A stretch of DNA of 64,000 bases from Conchocele bisecta. Lineage: Eukaryota > Mollusca > Bivalvia > Lucinida > Thyasiridae. Below, piece by piece: positions 56,255-64,000 of this stretch; positions within the stretch are counted from its first letter, which is position 1, and every line of letters begins with the position of its first letter. Location: NCBI GenBank assembly GCA_029237695.1, contig CM055279.1, positions 61,321,086-61,385,085 of the forward strand. Reading direction: 5' to 3'. The position numbers and the translations under genes were made by a program. Under the pieces are notes generated by a model. It did no database searches, was not told where the DNA came from, and was given only the letters and a program-made list of their open reading frames with translations.

Positions 56255-56549
56255 CAGTTAAAAGGTCAGAACTTTGAATATCCGCAAATGCCATAAGCCC
56301 CATTTCTCCGATGACAGCCACATATTAGGTCAATGCGTAGTGGGTAGACCGATACAATTAGACCAATATTGGGTGCCAAATAAATACAACAAACGTCATA
56401 AACAGAGTTTATTTTGCATGATTGCAATAACATGAATGTTACAAACAGCAACTTGTACACAACAACATCGCCTTGGTAACTAGACGCCAGCTCTGTAACT
56501 AAGCAACAATTACCATAGCAACATGAACATATTGACAAACGATCATAAT

Positions 56550-56748
56550 TTGAATGCTGGAAACGAAAAGTGTCGTCTGCTGTTGCTTAATATTTTGCCT
56601 TTTTCAAAATAAAAACATGGTTTGACAGCAGTTTAGAATCATTTCCATTGGAAATGATTCTAAAGTGCTGTCAAAACATGTTTTTTGATGAGAAAAATAT
56701 AAAATAAACAGCAGACGACACACTTTAATTCAGCAGTGTAAGGGTTAA
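56550..56748. mobile_element. TTAA MITE family A
   Basis: GTGTCGTCTGCTGTTGC, core TTTCCATTGGAAATGATTC, AACAGCAGACGACAC, terminal TAAGGG plus TTAA. The left terminus is diverged. Confidence 0.78.
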
Positions 56749-57036
56749 TCTTGGTTGAACACGGATACCACAGAATGTAATCAATTCACACAGTCTTACA
56801 CACGCAGATGCCCGTCATATACACACAATACAAATATTATCACATTCATCGGCACAATGACTTCACACACAAATATGTACGATCGGTGTTTGCCAAGTAT
56901 GTGGACTTCCGAAAAAATGGACTTCATTCAAAATTCGTTATAACCGATGTATGGTAATATTTACATATAAGCTTCGAGCAATTGTTTTTGCCTATTTCTT
57001 CTTGAAGCAAATGAAGGGGTCAATGGAAGGAGGGGC
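56749..57036. other. No feature recognised
   Basis: Nothing identified beyond short AT-rich runs. Confidence 0.4.
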
Positions 57037-57050
57037 CCCTTCAATTGTGT

Positions 57051-57493
57051 TTGTTTTTTTTTGGGGTTTAACGGCCTATCAACAGCTAAGGTCATTTAAG
57101 ACCGGGTCAATGGGTTTAGTACTAACTCCCATATACTACCTGTACAAGTGTATGTACATGTTCAAGTACATGTACAAATGGGGGAAAAATCCCAAAATCA
57201 GAACTGAATATTTACAATAACAAAACTATGTATTCAGCCCTGAAATCAGAATAATCCCGATATGATGCCAGGTCCTCACCACACCAGAATCACTTGGCCC
57301 CTCCCAAAAGCAGTAGGATCAGTAATAATCTTACTACTTTTATAATGGGCAATAACCCAATTCAACTCCCAGGTAACAAAAGAGCCAAAGATAAAAACAT
57401 ACCTGAGGGCCAAACCAGGCAAATTGTGATTCCTATAAGGAGGAACCCCTACCGTTAATTTACGCCGTCTCGTTCACCCGACCACCACCCACA
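57051..57493 (-). mobile_element. SINE-like retroelement with perfect 14-bp duplication
   Basis: Reverse orientation. Target duplication CCCTTCAATTGTGT at 57037-57050 and 57494-57507. 443 bp, nearly identical over most of its length to 55845-56254, which suggests fairly recent activity. Confidence 0.9.
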
Positions 57494-57759
57494 CCCTTCA
57501 ATTGTGTATCATGTGGTATCGTCAAACTGCCAATGCCAATTCCATCACTTGTCATGACATCCGACGTGAGTTTCGGCAGAAAAGAAGAAAACAAATTAAG
57601 CTTGTTGACTATTTTAACCTCAGGAATGTCGGATAAATTCAATGATGTGATCAGACTTTAGCTATCATTTATACCGTGTAATTAAAAATCAGACGAACCA
57701 TTCACACGACAATTATCAGCTCTGTAACAATGAATGTTAATTTCTCCAAAGTTGGAAGT

Positions 57760-57949
57760 GATTAAAAGTATGCAGAATTATTATACTGAATTTATTACAT
57801 TATCACAGCCAAAATGCAAAATGGCTGTGATAATGTAATAAATTCAGTATAATAAAAAATAATAAATTTATCCTTAAATTGAAAATTTATCCCTCAAAGT
57901 GTACTTAGCAAGATAAGTATACTTTGCAATTTTGGTGAAATCAGCTACA
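57760..57949. mobile_element. Foldback MITE family H, left-truncated
   Basis: Starts in the left arm (AAGTATGCAGAATTATTATA). The central hairpin is enlarged by a small duplication (CCAAAATGCAAAATGG). It ends GGTGAAATCAGCTAC. Confidence 0.78.
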
Positions 57950-58238
57950 GAAGTCAACATATTTGTGACACACCTCATACACATTTACATCGCTATTACG
58001 ATACTTTACCATTCAAAGACATACCCATGTAAATTCACACTGCTATCGGTAGACGACATACGAGAGCAAACTTAATGATGTTTACGTTTCTAGTGTATTG
58101 TAAACCTCGCATTCTGGAGCAATCAGACAAACCAGAGAAAGAAAGAGATTTGTATCCAGATGTGCACAGAATTTCACACGCATTCAATATATGCATGTTG
58201 ATGGAACGCACAGAATGAGCCAAATCAGAGACCACAAT
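57950..58238. other. No feature recognised
   Basis: No repeat or exon identified. Confidence 0.4.
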
Positions 58239-58525
58239 ACAGTGGAACCTCTCTAAACCGGACACCAAGAAACCACATGTGATCTTACTTTTCTTGGTCA
58301 TTTATCTCGGATGATAAAATTAATGTCTGTTCATGATCGCATAGCACACAACTATGGCTCAGAATGATCAAATGCCTGATTTACAGTGAAATCTCTAAGC
58401 CGGGCACCCTGGGGACCTCCCACTGTACTGGGGACCTCCCACTCTGGGGACCTCCCACTGTACTGGGGACCTCCCACTGTACTGGGGACCTCCCAGGGTG
58501 TCGGGTTCAGAGAGGTTTCGCTGTA
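58239..58525. mobile_element. CCGGACAC element, longest copy, with internal VNTR
   Basis: ACAGTGGAACCTCTCTAAAC and CGGACACC on the left; GTGTCGGGTTCAGAGAGG and TTTCGCTGTA on the right. The interior matches 6844-6971 in reverse. Near the right end (58406-58498) CTGGGGACCTCCCACTGTA is repeated about five times. Confidence 0.72.
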
Positions 58526-58639
58526 TATAGTTCAGTGCATTGTTCGGTGAGGAAAAAAGCTGAGTCTCCTCAGCATGAACCAGTATAGATCAGAATAATG
58601 ACCATTGTCCTGTTTACAATGTAGATTCAGATGTGCTCG

Positions 58640-58736
58640 TAACGTTGGAAAATTGTACGTAATTCGTTCCCACGAAATAACAATTCATTCCCACGGGACG
58701 AATTGTTAATTCGTGAGAACGAATTACGTACAATTT
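58640..58736. repeat. Foldback hairpin
   Basis: AAAATTGTACGTAATTCGTT and CCCACGAA pair with TTCGTGAGAACG and AATTACGTACAATTTT. The loop holds a second CCCACGGGACGAATTG. Confidence 0.78.
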
Positions 58737-58879
58737 TTCTTTGCATGCTAGCGGTGAAAATAACAGCAAATCAATTAGGAATATTGACATTCCAAGACAT
58801 ATTCATATATTCACCATGGTAAATATCAACTATTTTTGAATCATTTATAGCACACTAGTTTCCCAGCATACAAAGAGTT
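58737..58879. mobile_element. MITE family D, internally deleted
   Basis: CTTTGCATGCTAGCGG to TCCCAGCATACAAAGAG, 143 bp. It directly abuts the family-A element at 58878. Confidence 0.75.
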
Positions 58880-59091
58880 CACCCTTACACTGCTGAATTA
58901 AATTGTGTTGTCTGCTGTTTATTTTATATTTTCCATTTTTCTCATAAAAAACATGTTTTGATAGCACTTTAGAATCATTTCCAAAGGAAATGATTCTAAA
59001 GTGCTGTCAAACCATGTTTTTATTGAGAAAAAAGGCAAAATAGTAAGCAACAGCAGACGACACTTTTCGTTTCCAGCATTTTAAGAGTTAA
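58878..59091. mobile_element. TTAA MITE family A
   Basis: TTCA plus CCCTTACACTGCTG, GTTGTCTGCTGTTTATTTT arm, AAATGATTCTAAAGTGCTG core, AACAGCAGACGACAC and AAGAG plus TTAA. Confidence 0.83.
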
Positions 59092-60020
59092 AGTACTGTA
59101 TGGCTAACTTATGGAAAGACATTTGTATATAAACACCACTTAACCATGAACACACACACACTCACACACGTACACACGTACACAACTGACCTACATCATA
59201 TATGCATACAGACAATAACTGGAGATAAAATAATAAAGTTGTAAACAGATTAAACAAAAAACTTTAAAGATACACCAAGTGCGTAAAGGTTAATATCTGG
59301 TTGGCCTTCGAGAACACATTTCCCACAAGATTCCAACGCTGTCTATAATATGCAAGTCAAACAATTTACCTTTCCGTAATAACCCTAAATATTTTGACAC
59401 ATTTTGTTAACTCAACATACCGTAACTGTAATATCCTAAAAGTTAGAGCACCATACATGTTTATACATCTTTCTCCTAATAGAGTGTGTCCAAATATTCA
59501 GGGTTATTTAACTTATTACAGTATTCTATAAAACAATCAATACACTTGCGCGATATATTGGGTGATCGCACACGTCATCAGTATATAAGGTGATTTATAT
59601 GTATTATTCATTAATTATTAATTGAATTTATTTATTAATACATTATGTGATCACTCTAAAATAATTCATCAAATCCGACCACCTCCACATTAAAATTCGC
59701 ACACGGTATTAGCCATTCTACTCGGAAATGTTGTATTTGTGTGAATTTTACATGTGAGGGTGGTCGACTGTGATCAATTATTTTAGAGTGATCAGTACTA
59801 CAATCTTTTCTACAATTGCTGTGTTACGGCAAAGTGTCCATAACATATTATGCAAGTTGTATTGAAGTTATGGTATGGTGAAGAAACTTGTAACCTTTTT
59901 GACGTAACCGTAACCGACCATATACAGACAGATGGAAACGAGATGCTTCGAGGGCAAAGCAATATGCTATCAGGGATCTTAGCTAGTTATCTCCCTTTGC
60001 AAATCTATTCATAGAGATCC
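59092..60020. other. No gene; one foldback at 59648-59795
   Basis: TGATCACTCTAAAATAATT pairs with AATTATTTTAGAGTGATCA, and ACATTAAAATTCGCACA with TGTGTGAATTTTACATGT, making a 148-bp inverted repeat typical of a small MITE. The rest is AT-rich and unassigned, with a CACACA run near 59150. Confidence 0.65.
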
Positions 60021-60160
60021 GGGGCCCGTTTTACTAAACTGTGTACGACTAAAATGTTCGAAAGTGCAAAATTATGATAGTCTGTAAATTTCAGATTAAC
60101 AATGTTTTCATTGTAAACTATTATTGGATTTACATTTATTGAGGATAGGCTGCATATGTA
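60021..60160. mobile_element. Half of a family G MITE
   Basis: GGGGCCCGTTTTACTAAACT through ATTTACATTTATTGAGGATA to the central palindrome, then truncated. Confidence 0.75.
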
Positions 60161-60421
60161 CAGATCATGTACAAAACAGTATACCCAAACACACCAGCAT
60201 GATATAAACAATTGAAGATCTTTTTTTTTCTTTGAGATAATGTCGGTATCAAGGTAAATTAGTATTACTGTTTTACACAGTTCCAATAGATATACAACAA
60301 AACTTAATTTTTTTGAAAGTAAGCAAGAAAGTTAGTTTGAAAAAGTATAAAATAATGTAAATAATAACTAACATACAGCTCAGTAACAAAATACAAGCAC
60401 AAGTAAAATATAAAATAGCCA

Positions 60422-60668
60422 TTAACCCATTCAACCCAACAGACCTGTATATTGGTATTTGCAAATATCGTAGATCCAGATGAGCCGGCTCGTGACGAGC
60501 CGTCTCATCAGGATCTGCACCTTTTGCAAGTAATTTCCATATTTTTGAGAACAAAAACACTCCATGTTCATAAATGGACTGGTCTGAAAATCATTTTGTG
60601 ACGATCGGATTGGTTGCAAAATTAACATATCAAATTCCATTCCAGTTACTTAGGGGTGAAAGGGTTAA
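60422..60668. mobile_element. TTAA MITE family B
   Basis: TTAA plus CCCATTCAACCC, the GAGCCGGCTCGTGACGAGCC hairpin, and GTTACTTAGGGGTGAAAGGG plus TTAA. Lies in reverse orientation relative to 15646. Confidence 0.87.
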
Positions 60669-61302
60669 ATATCACAGACTAGAATACCCCGGGGGTCCCG
60701 TGCTCCCAGGGACTCGCAACCACCGGCCACAGGCGCACGAAACACTGGTGACATGGCCCGACATGGACAGTTATCAATGTATGTTACCAGGAAAGAGAGC
60801 AAATCATGCTGTATGTATTTTGACCAAGTTTACCAGGTAAGGCTAGGAAACGCGTAGGAATTCTGTGGCTTTTTTAGGAATTCCTACGGTTTCCAAGCGG
60901 AGCCTGTTAAGATGTCCAAATGTACTATCCAGCTAGTCTATTTATCAGGCAACCTGGGTGGGGCAAATATAGGGTGATTTTTGTAGAAAATTATGCAGTC
61001 CTGCGTATATTGAAACATTACAGCTACATTATTTGGTTACCAATGAACCGTCAGCGTATTTGTAGTTTTGCATCTGTTGTTACTCGGATACATGTATGCG
61101 TATCTATAGTAATCACGCAGGATAAATCAATCTGTTATCAGTCGGGTCAGCCCATGTGTTGCCTGATAAACGTGTTTGTGGGTGTCCGGTTGAGAGAGGT
61201 TCCACTGTGTTACCCTGTGAAGTGGGACCCCCTGCCTTCCGAACATCGTGAGATAAATTCAGACTCCACCGTCCACCGACTACCAGAGTACATACAGATC
61301 AA
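60669..61302. other. Foldback Q copy (60822-60912) and unassigned sequence
   Basis: CCAAGTTTACCAGGTAAGGC and AACGCGTAGGAATTC pair with GGAATTCCTACGG and GCGGAGCCTG. A short CCGGACAC relic (GTGTCCGGTTGAGAGAGG) is at 61180. No gene. Confidence 0.5.
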
Positions 61303-61520
61303 TGGGCCGTTTCACTAAACTTCGTAAGACTAAAATGTTCGTAAGTGCAAATTTAGGAACGTCTCGAAATGTTAATTGATGGATTTACATTTATTGAGCC
61401 TATGCTCAATAAATGTAAATCCAATTGTTTACAAAGAAACAATGTTAATGTGAAATTTACAGTCTATCATAATTTTGTACTTACGAACATTTTAGTCGTA
61501 TGAAGTTTAGTGAAACCTGC
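61303..61520. mobile_element. Foldback MITE family G
   Basis: TGGGCCGTTTCACTAAACT to GAAGTTTAGTGAAACC, with a shortened central palindrome. Confidence 0.83.
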
Positions 61521-61678
61521 CGTCCAATCAGTGACTGGTGTCCACATAGGCAACCTACAAGTGGCTGTGATTGGAGAATGGGGCTTATGGTTTTGCGACC
61601 AGTGTAGCTCCAGATCAAATAGCACACGTCAGTAGCCTGATAATGATCTACAGTCTAGACTCGTTGCCTCAAACTCTC

Positions 61679-61917
61679 TTAACCCTTACACCGCTATCTT
61701 AATATTTTTGTCGTCTGCTATTTTCTATTTTCCATTTGTATCATCAAAACATGCTTTGACAGCAATTTTAATAATTTACAACATGCTTTGACAGCACTTT
61801 AGAATCATTTCTGAAGTGCTGTTATTAATAATAAACCATGTTTTCATTGAGAAATCAGGCAACAAAGATATAAAAGCAACAGCAGACGACAATTGTGAGT
61901 AGCGGTCTAAGGGTTAA
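61679..61917. mobile_element. TTAA MITE family A (nested)
   Basis: TTAA plus CCCTTACACCGCTATCTT, ending GTAGCGGTCTAAGGG plus TTAA. Termini perfect. Confidence 0.88.
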
Positions 61918-62124
61918 GTTAAACTACTGTCAATTATTGGTCCCAAGTACATGTTTTGCTACATAATAACTCTCGTTAACTCAATTTTTTGTTAACTCAA
62001 ATTATTTTCCACAGTCCTCCTGGACTTTGAGTAAACAAGGGTAGATGGTATATTATTTTTCAGAAATATGGCGGGTGTTTTATTGACGGACTGGAGTGCA
62101 GACCCTGTGTGGAGTCGGACAACA

Positions 62125-62380
62125 GGGCCCCGTTTCACTAAACTTCGTACGACTAAAATGTTTTGTAAGTGCAAATTTAAGATCGTCTTGGTATTTTAAT
62201 GGATTTACATTTATTGAGCATAGGCTGCATATGCAGCCTACTTCATATGCAGCCTATGCTCAATAAATGTAAATCCAATAATTGTTTACAAGAAAACATT
62301 GTTAATGTGAAAATTACAGAGTATCATAATTTTGTACTTACAAACATTTTAGTCGTACAAAGTTTAGTGAAACGGCCCCC
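62125..62380. mobile_element. Foldback MITE family G (nested)
   Basis: GGGCCCCGTTTCACTAAACT to AAGTTTAGTGAAACGGCCCCC. The central palindrome contains GCATATGCAGCCTA twice. Confidence 0.85.
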
Positions 62381-62945
62381 AGATGATTTTATTCATTCAA
62401 CATATTCAAGCACATTTACTAACTAGAACATGCAAGATAATATACAGGTATCAACCATACACAGACAACACAACAGGTTCAAAGAAAGAAGACATTTGGT
62501 GTAGCAATATGGAGTTGTTTATACACCATAATCACCATAAATATTCGGAAACATTTTATTCGGAGAAACATTGTAGAAGCATATGGCTGCCGAAAACATT
62601 GTCCCATCAGCACAACCATACTATCCCTAATGAACACACATTATGAGATACATAGAGGATATTCCATCGTACATTTTGAATAGCGGGAAATAATACACGA
62701 GTGTGCGTCGGCTTCCGTGTAACCAAAGAGTGAGCGTAGCGATGCAAATGCACTGGCTGATCTGGATCTACACTGGTCATAAAACCTGTAAGTCCCATTT
62801 CTCTAGTCACATTTATATGGGTCTGTTGTTGGTCATTATTTTATTCTAACAACATTTGGCGAGTATTACACATTATCAAGTTACTCGCTACAAATTGGTT
62901 GAACACACACCGACTGATGACAAAATACATGTACGGTATCAGGCA
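62381..62945. other. No gene; half foldback at 62648
   Basis: Includes AGGATATTCCATCGTACATT as one arm of the foldback seen at 30514. Otherwise unassigned. Confidence 0.45.
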
Positions 62946-63266
62946 TTGACAACCTTACTGGAGAACTGGTTTGGCGTCCTTGGCATTTTGTATGTGACAG
63001 TTGAATCTGGTTATGTGAGTATTACGATTATTCGTAATCATATTTTAGGGGAAGGGGCCAAGTCAGTTTGGTGTGGTATGGACCTGGCACCAGGTCAGAT
63101 TATTCTAATTTCAGGGCTGAATATATTTGTTCTCGATGTAAATATTCCGTTCTGATTTTGGGATCGCCCCTGCACCCCCCCCCCCCACCCCAATGCAGTA
63201 GGTTGAAACGGGATCAAACACGTTTTCCTCGCCTTACATAACCTTAGGCCGTTAACAAACAAACAC
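62946..63266 (+). mobile_element. SINE-like element, diverged copy
   Basis: TGGTGTGGTATGGACCTGG, AGGTCAGATTATTCTAATTT, GGGCTGAATATATTTG and a short ACAAACAAACAC tail after TTAGGCCGTTAAC. A C-run replaces part of the 3' region. Confidence 0.65.
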
Positions 63267-63307
63267 AATTTCCGCTGATACAATCTATCAAAGCTAATCT
63301 GAATTTA

Positions 63308-63487
63308 AACCATTTTGGCTGTGATAATGTAATAAATTCAGTATAATGATTCTGCATACTTTTAATCATCAAATATATGCAGTCGTTAGTTCTATACGAA
63401 ATAATGCATGTCGGGAAAAATATTTGATTACTCCCTCAAAGTGTTGCTATATAAGTATATTTTTCAATGTTGGTGAAATCGGCTACA
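63308..63487. mobile_element. Right half of a family H MITE
   Basis: Starts at the central hairpin (TTTTGGCTGTGATAATGTAA) and ends GGTGAAATCGGCTAC. The left half is absent. Confidence 0.78.
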
Positions 63488-63489
63488 GG

Positions 63490-63709
63490 TTAACTTGGAC
63501 CGCTACTCACAACAATTGTAGTCTGCTCTTGCTTTTATATCTTGCCTTATTTCTCAATAAAAACATGGTTTGACAGCACTTCAGAAATGATTCTGAAGTG
63601 CTGTTAAAGCATGTTGTAAATTATTCTAAAGTGCTGTCAAAGCATGCTTTTGATGATAAAAATGGAAAATAAACAGCAGATGACAAAAAAAATAATATCT
63701 AAGGGTTAA
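63490..63709. mobile_element. TTAA MITE family A
   Basis: TTAA plus CTTGGACCGCTACTCAC, doubled core hairpin, AACAGCAGATGAC and ATCTAAGGG plus TTAA. Confidence 0.83.
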
Positions 63710-64000
63710 TTTCTTTTGATAGAAAATTTATCAAGTTAGGCTTCTTGAAAACTGTAGGAATTCCTCAGGTAACCTTAGGACATTTCAGAGTACCGGTATT
63801 GCCTGAAAACAATTGATATGAGAAGACACCAGTCTGGCATTCTCTAGTAGTATTATGTTCTGGAAACAGGAGCAAGGATGCAGATGTTGAAGACTTGCTA
63901 TCAGCACAACTGTGGGAGAATATGTGTACAATGCCATTATACAATCTGTACATCTGCACATTGTTTGGTATATTGTGTATTTATCGAAAAGTGCACCTCT
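63710..64000. other. Half of foldback Q, then unassigned sequence
   Basis: AAATTTATCAAGTTAGGCTT and AACTGTAGGAATTCC at 63722-63775 match one arm of element Q. Nothing else recognised to the window end. Confidence 0.45.

Larger units (their letters stand above)
55221..56325. mobile_element. MITE family L carrying two SINEs
   Basis: The left end GTGGCTGCTACTGGAGAAAT and right end CCATTTCTCCGATGACAGCC are about 1.1 kb apart because two reverse-oriented SINE-like elements (55256-55676 and about 55845-56254) lie inside. Removing them leaves a family-L order like 18487-18704. Confidence 0.75.
61561..62820. mobile_element. MITE family L expanded by nested insertions
   Basis: AGTGGCTGTGATTGGAGAAT near the left and AGTCCCATTTCTCTAGTCAC at the right. 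Inside are a family-A MITE (61679-61917), a family-G MITE (62125-62380) and half of the 30514-type foldback (62648-62745). Family-L interior (GGCGGGTGTTTTATTGACGG, GTGCAGACCCTG) survives between them. Confidence 0.6.

Noticed and set aside
1..64000. Autonomous transposase, reverse transcriptase, viral or bacterial gene
   Set aside because: No frame shows the expected catalytic motifs; the mobile elements seen are all non-autonomous.

Overview
This window looks like nuclear DNA from an invertebrate animal, most likely a bivalve mollusc. The reasons are AT-rich sequence, spliced exons with GT/AG boundaries, dense short foldback transposons (MITEs), SINE-like elements with CAAA or ACTC tails, and repeats carrying GTCGGC or TGACCTTGACCT motifs. 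The taxonomic call is inference. No prokaryotic gene, virus, CRISPR array or intact transposase was found.

Only one protein-coding gene is recognised. It is the C-terminal part of FTSJ1 (TRM7 in yeast), the cytosolic tRNA 2'-O-ribose methyltransferase of the anticodon loop. Four plus-strand exons can be read with consistent phases: 29343-29445, 33432-33515, 48954-49057 and 54368-54754 (stop codon at 54752). Together they encode about 225 residues. The N-terminal exons, with the SAM-binding motif and the first catalytic Lys and Asp, were not found upstream and probably lie before position 1. The introns are about 4.0, 15.4 and 5.3 kb and are filled with repeats.

The most striking observation is two minisatellites built from this gene's own splice sites. 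At 28173-29342, about 43 copies of a 27-bp unit, each with a good 3' splice acceptor (GGTTTCAG), run directly into the true acceptor of the first visible exon. At 49019-51480, about 40 copies of a 60-bp unit repeat the last 39 nt of the third exon plus the first 21 nt of its intron, so each copy carries the 5' splice donor and the codons for [13 protein letters not shown].

Most of the rest is mobile-element debris. 1-9.4 kb: nested MITEs. 10.8-15 kb: tandem and composite repeats. 16.7-17.8, 31.1-32.1, 40.8-42.2 and 44.0-47.2 kb: a composite element bounded by TAGCTCGACTA/TAGTCGAGCTA. 24.0-25.3 kb: 170-bp repeats. 33.75-34.75 kb: a 40-bp minisatellite. 35.2-38.3 kb: a 37-bp satellite that appears to have grown out of a MITE core. 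55-64 kb: more nested MITEs and SINEs. Four sequence-unrelated MITE families share TTAA target sites, and several are inserted in one another, which gives relative ages. In at least three places a MITE end or core was amplified into a tandem array.
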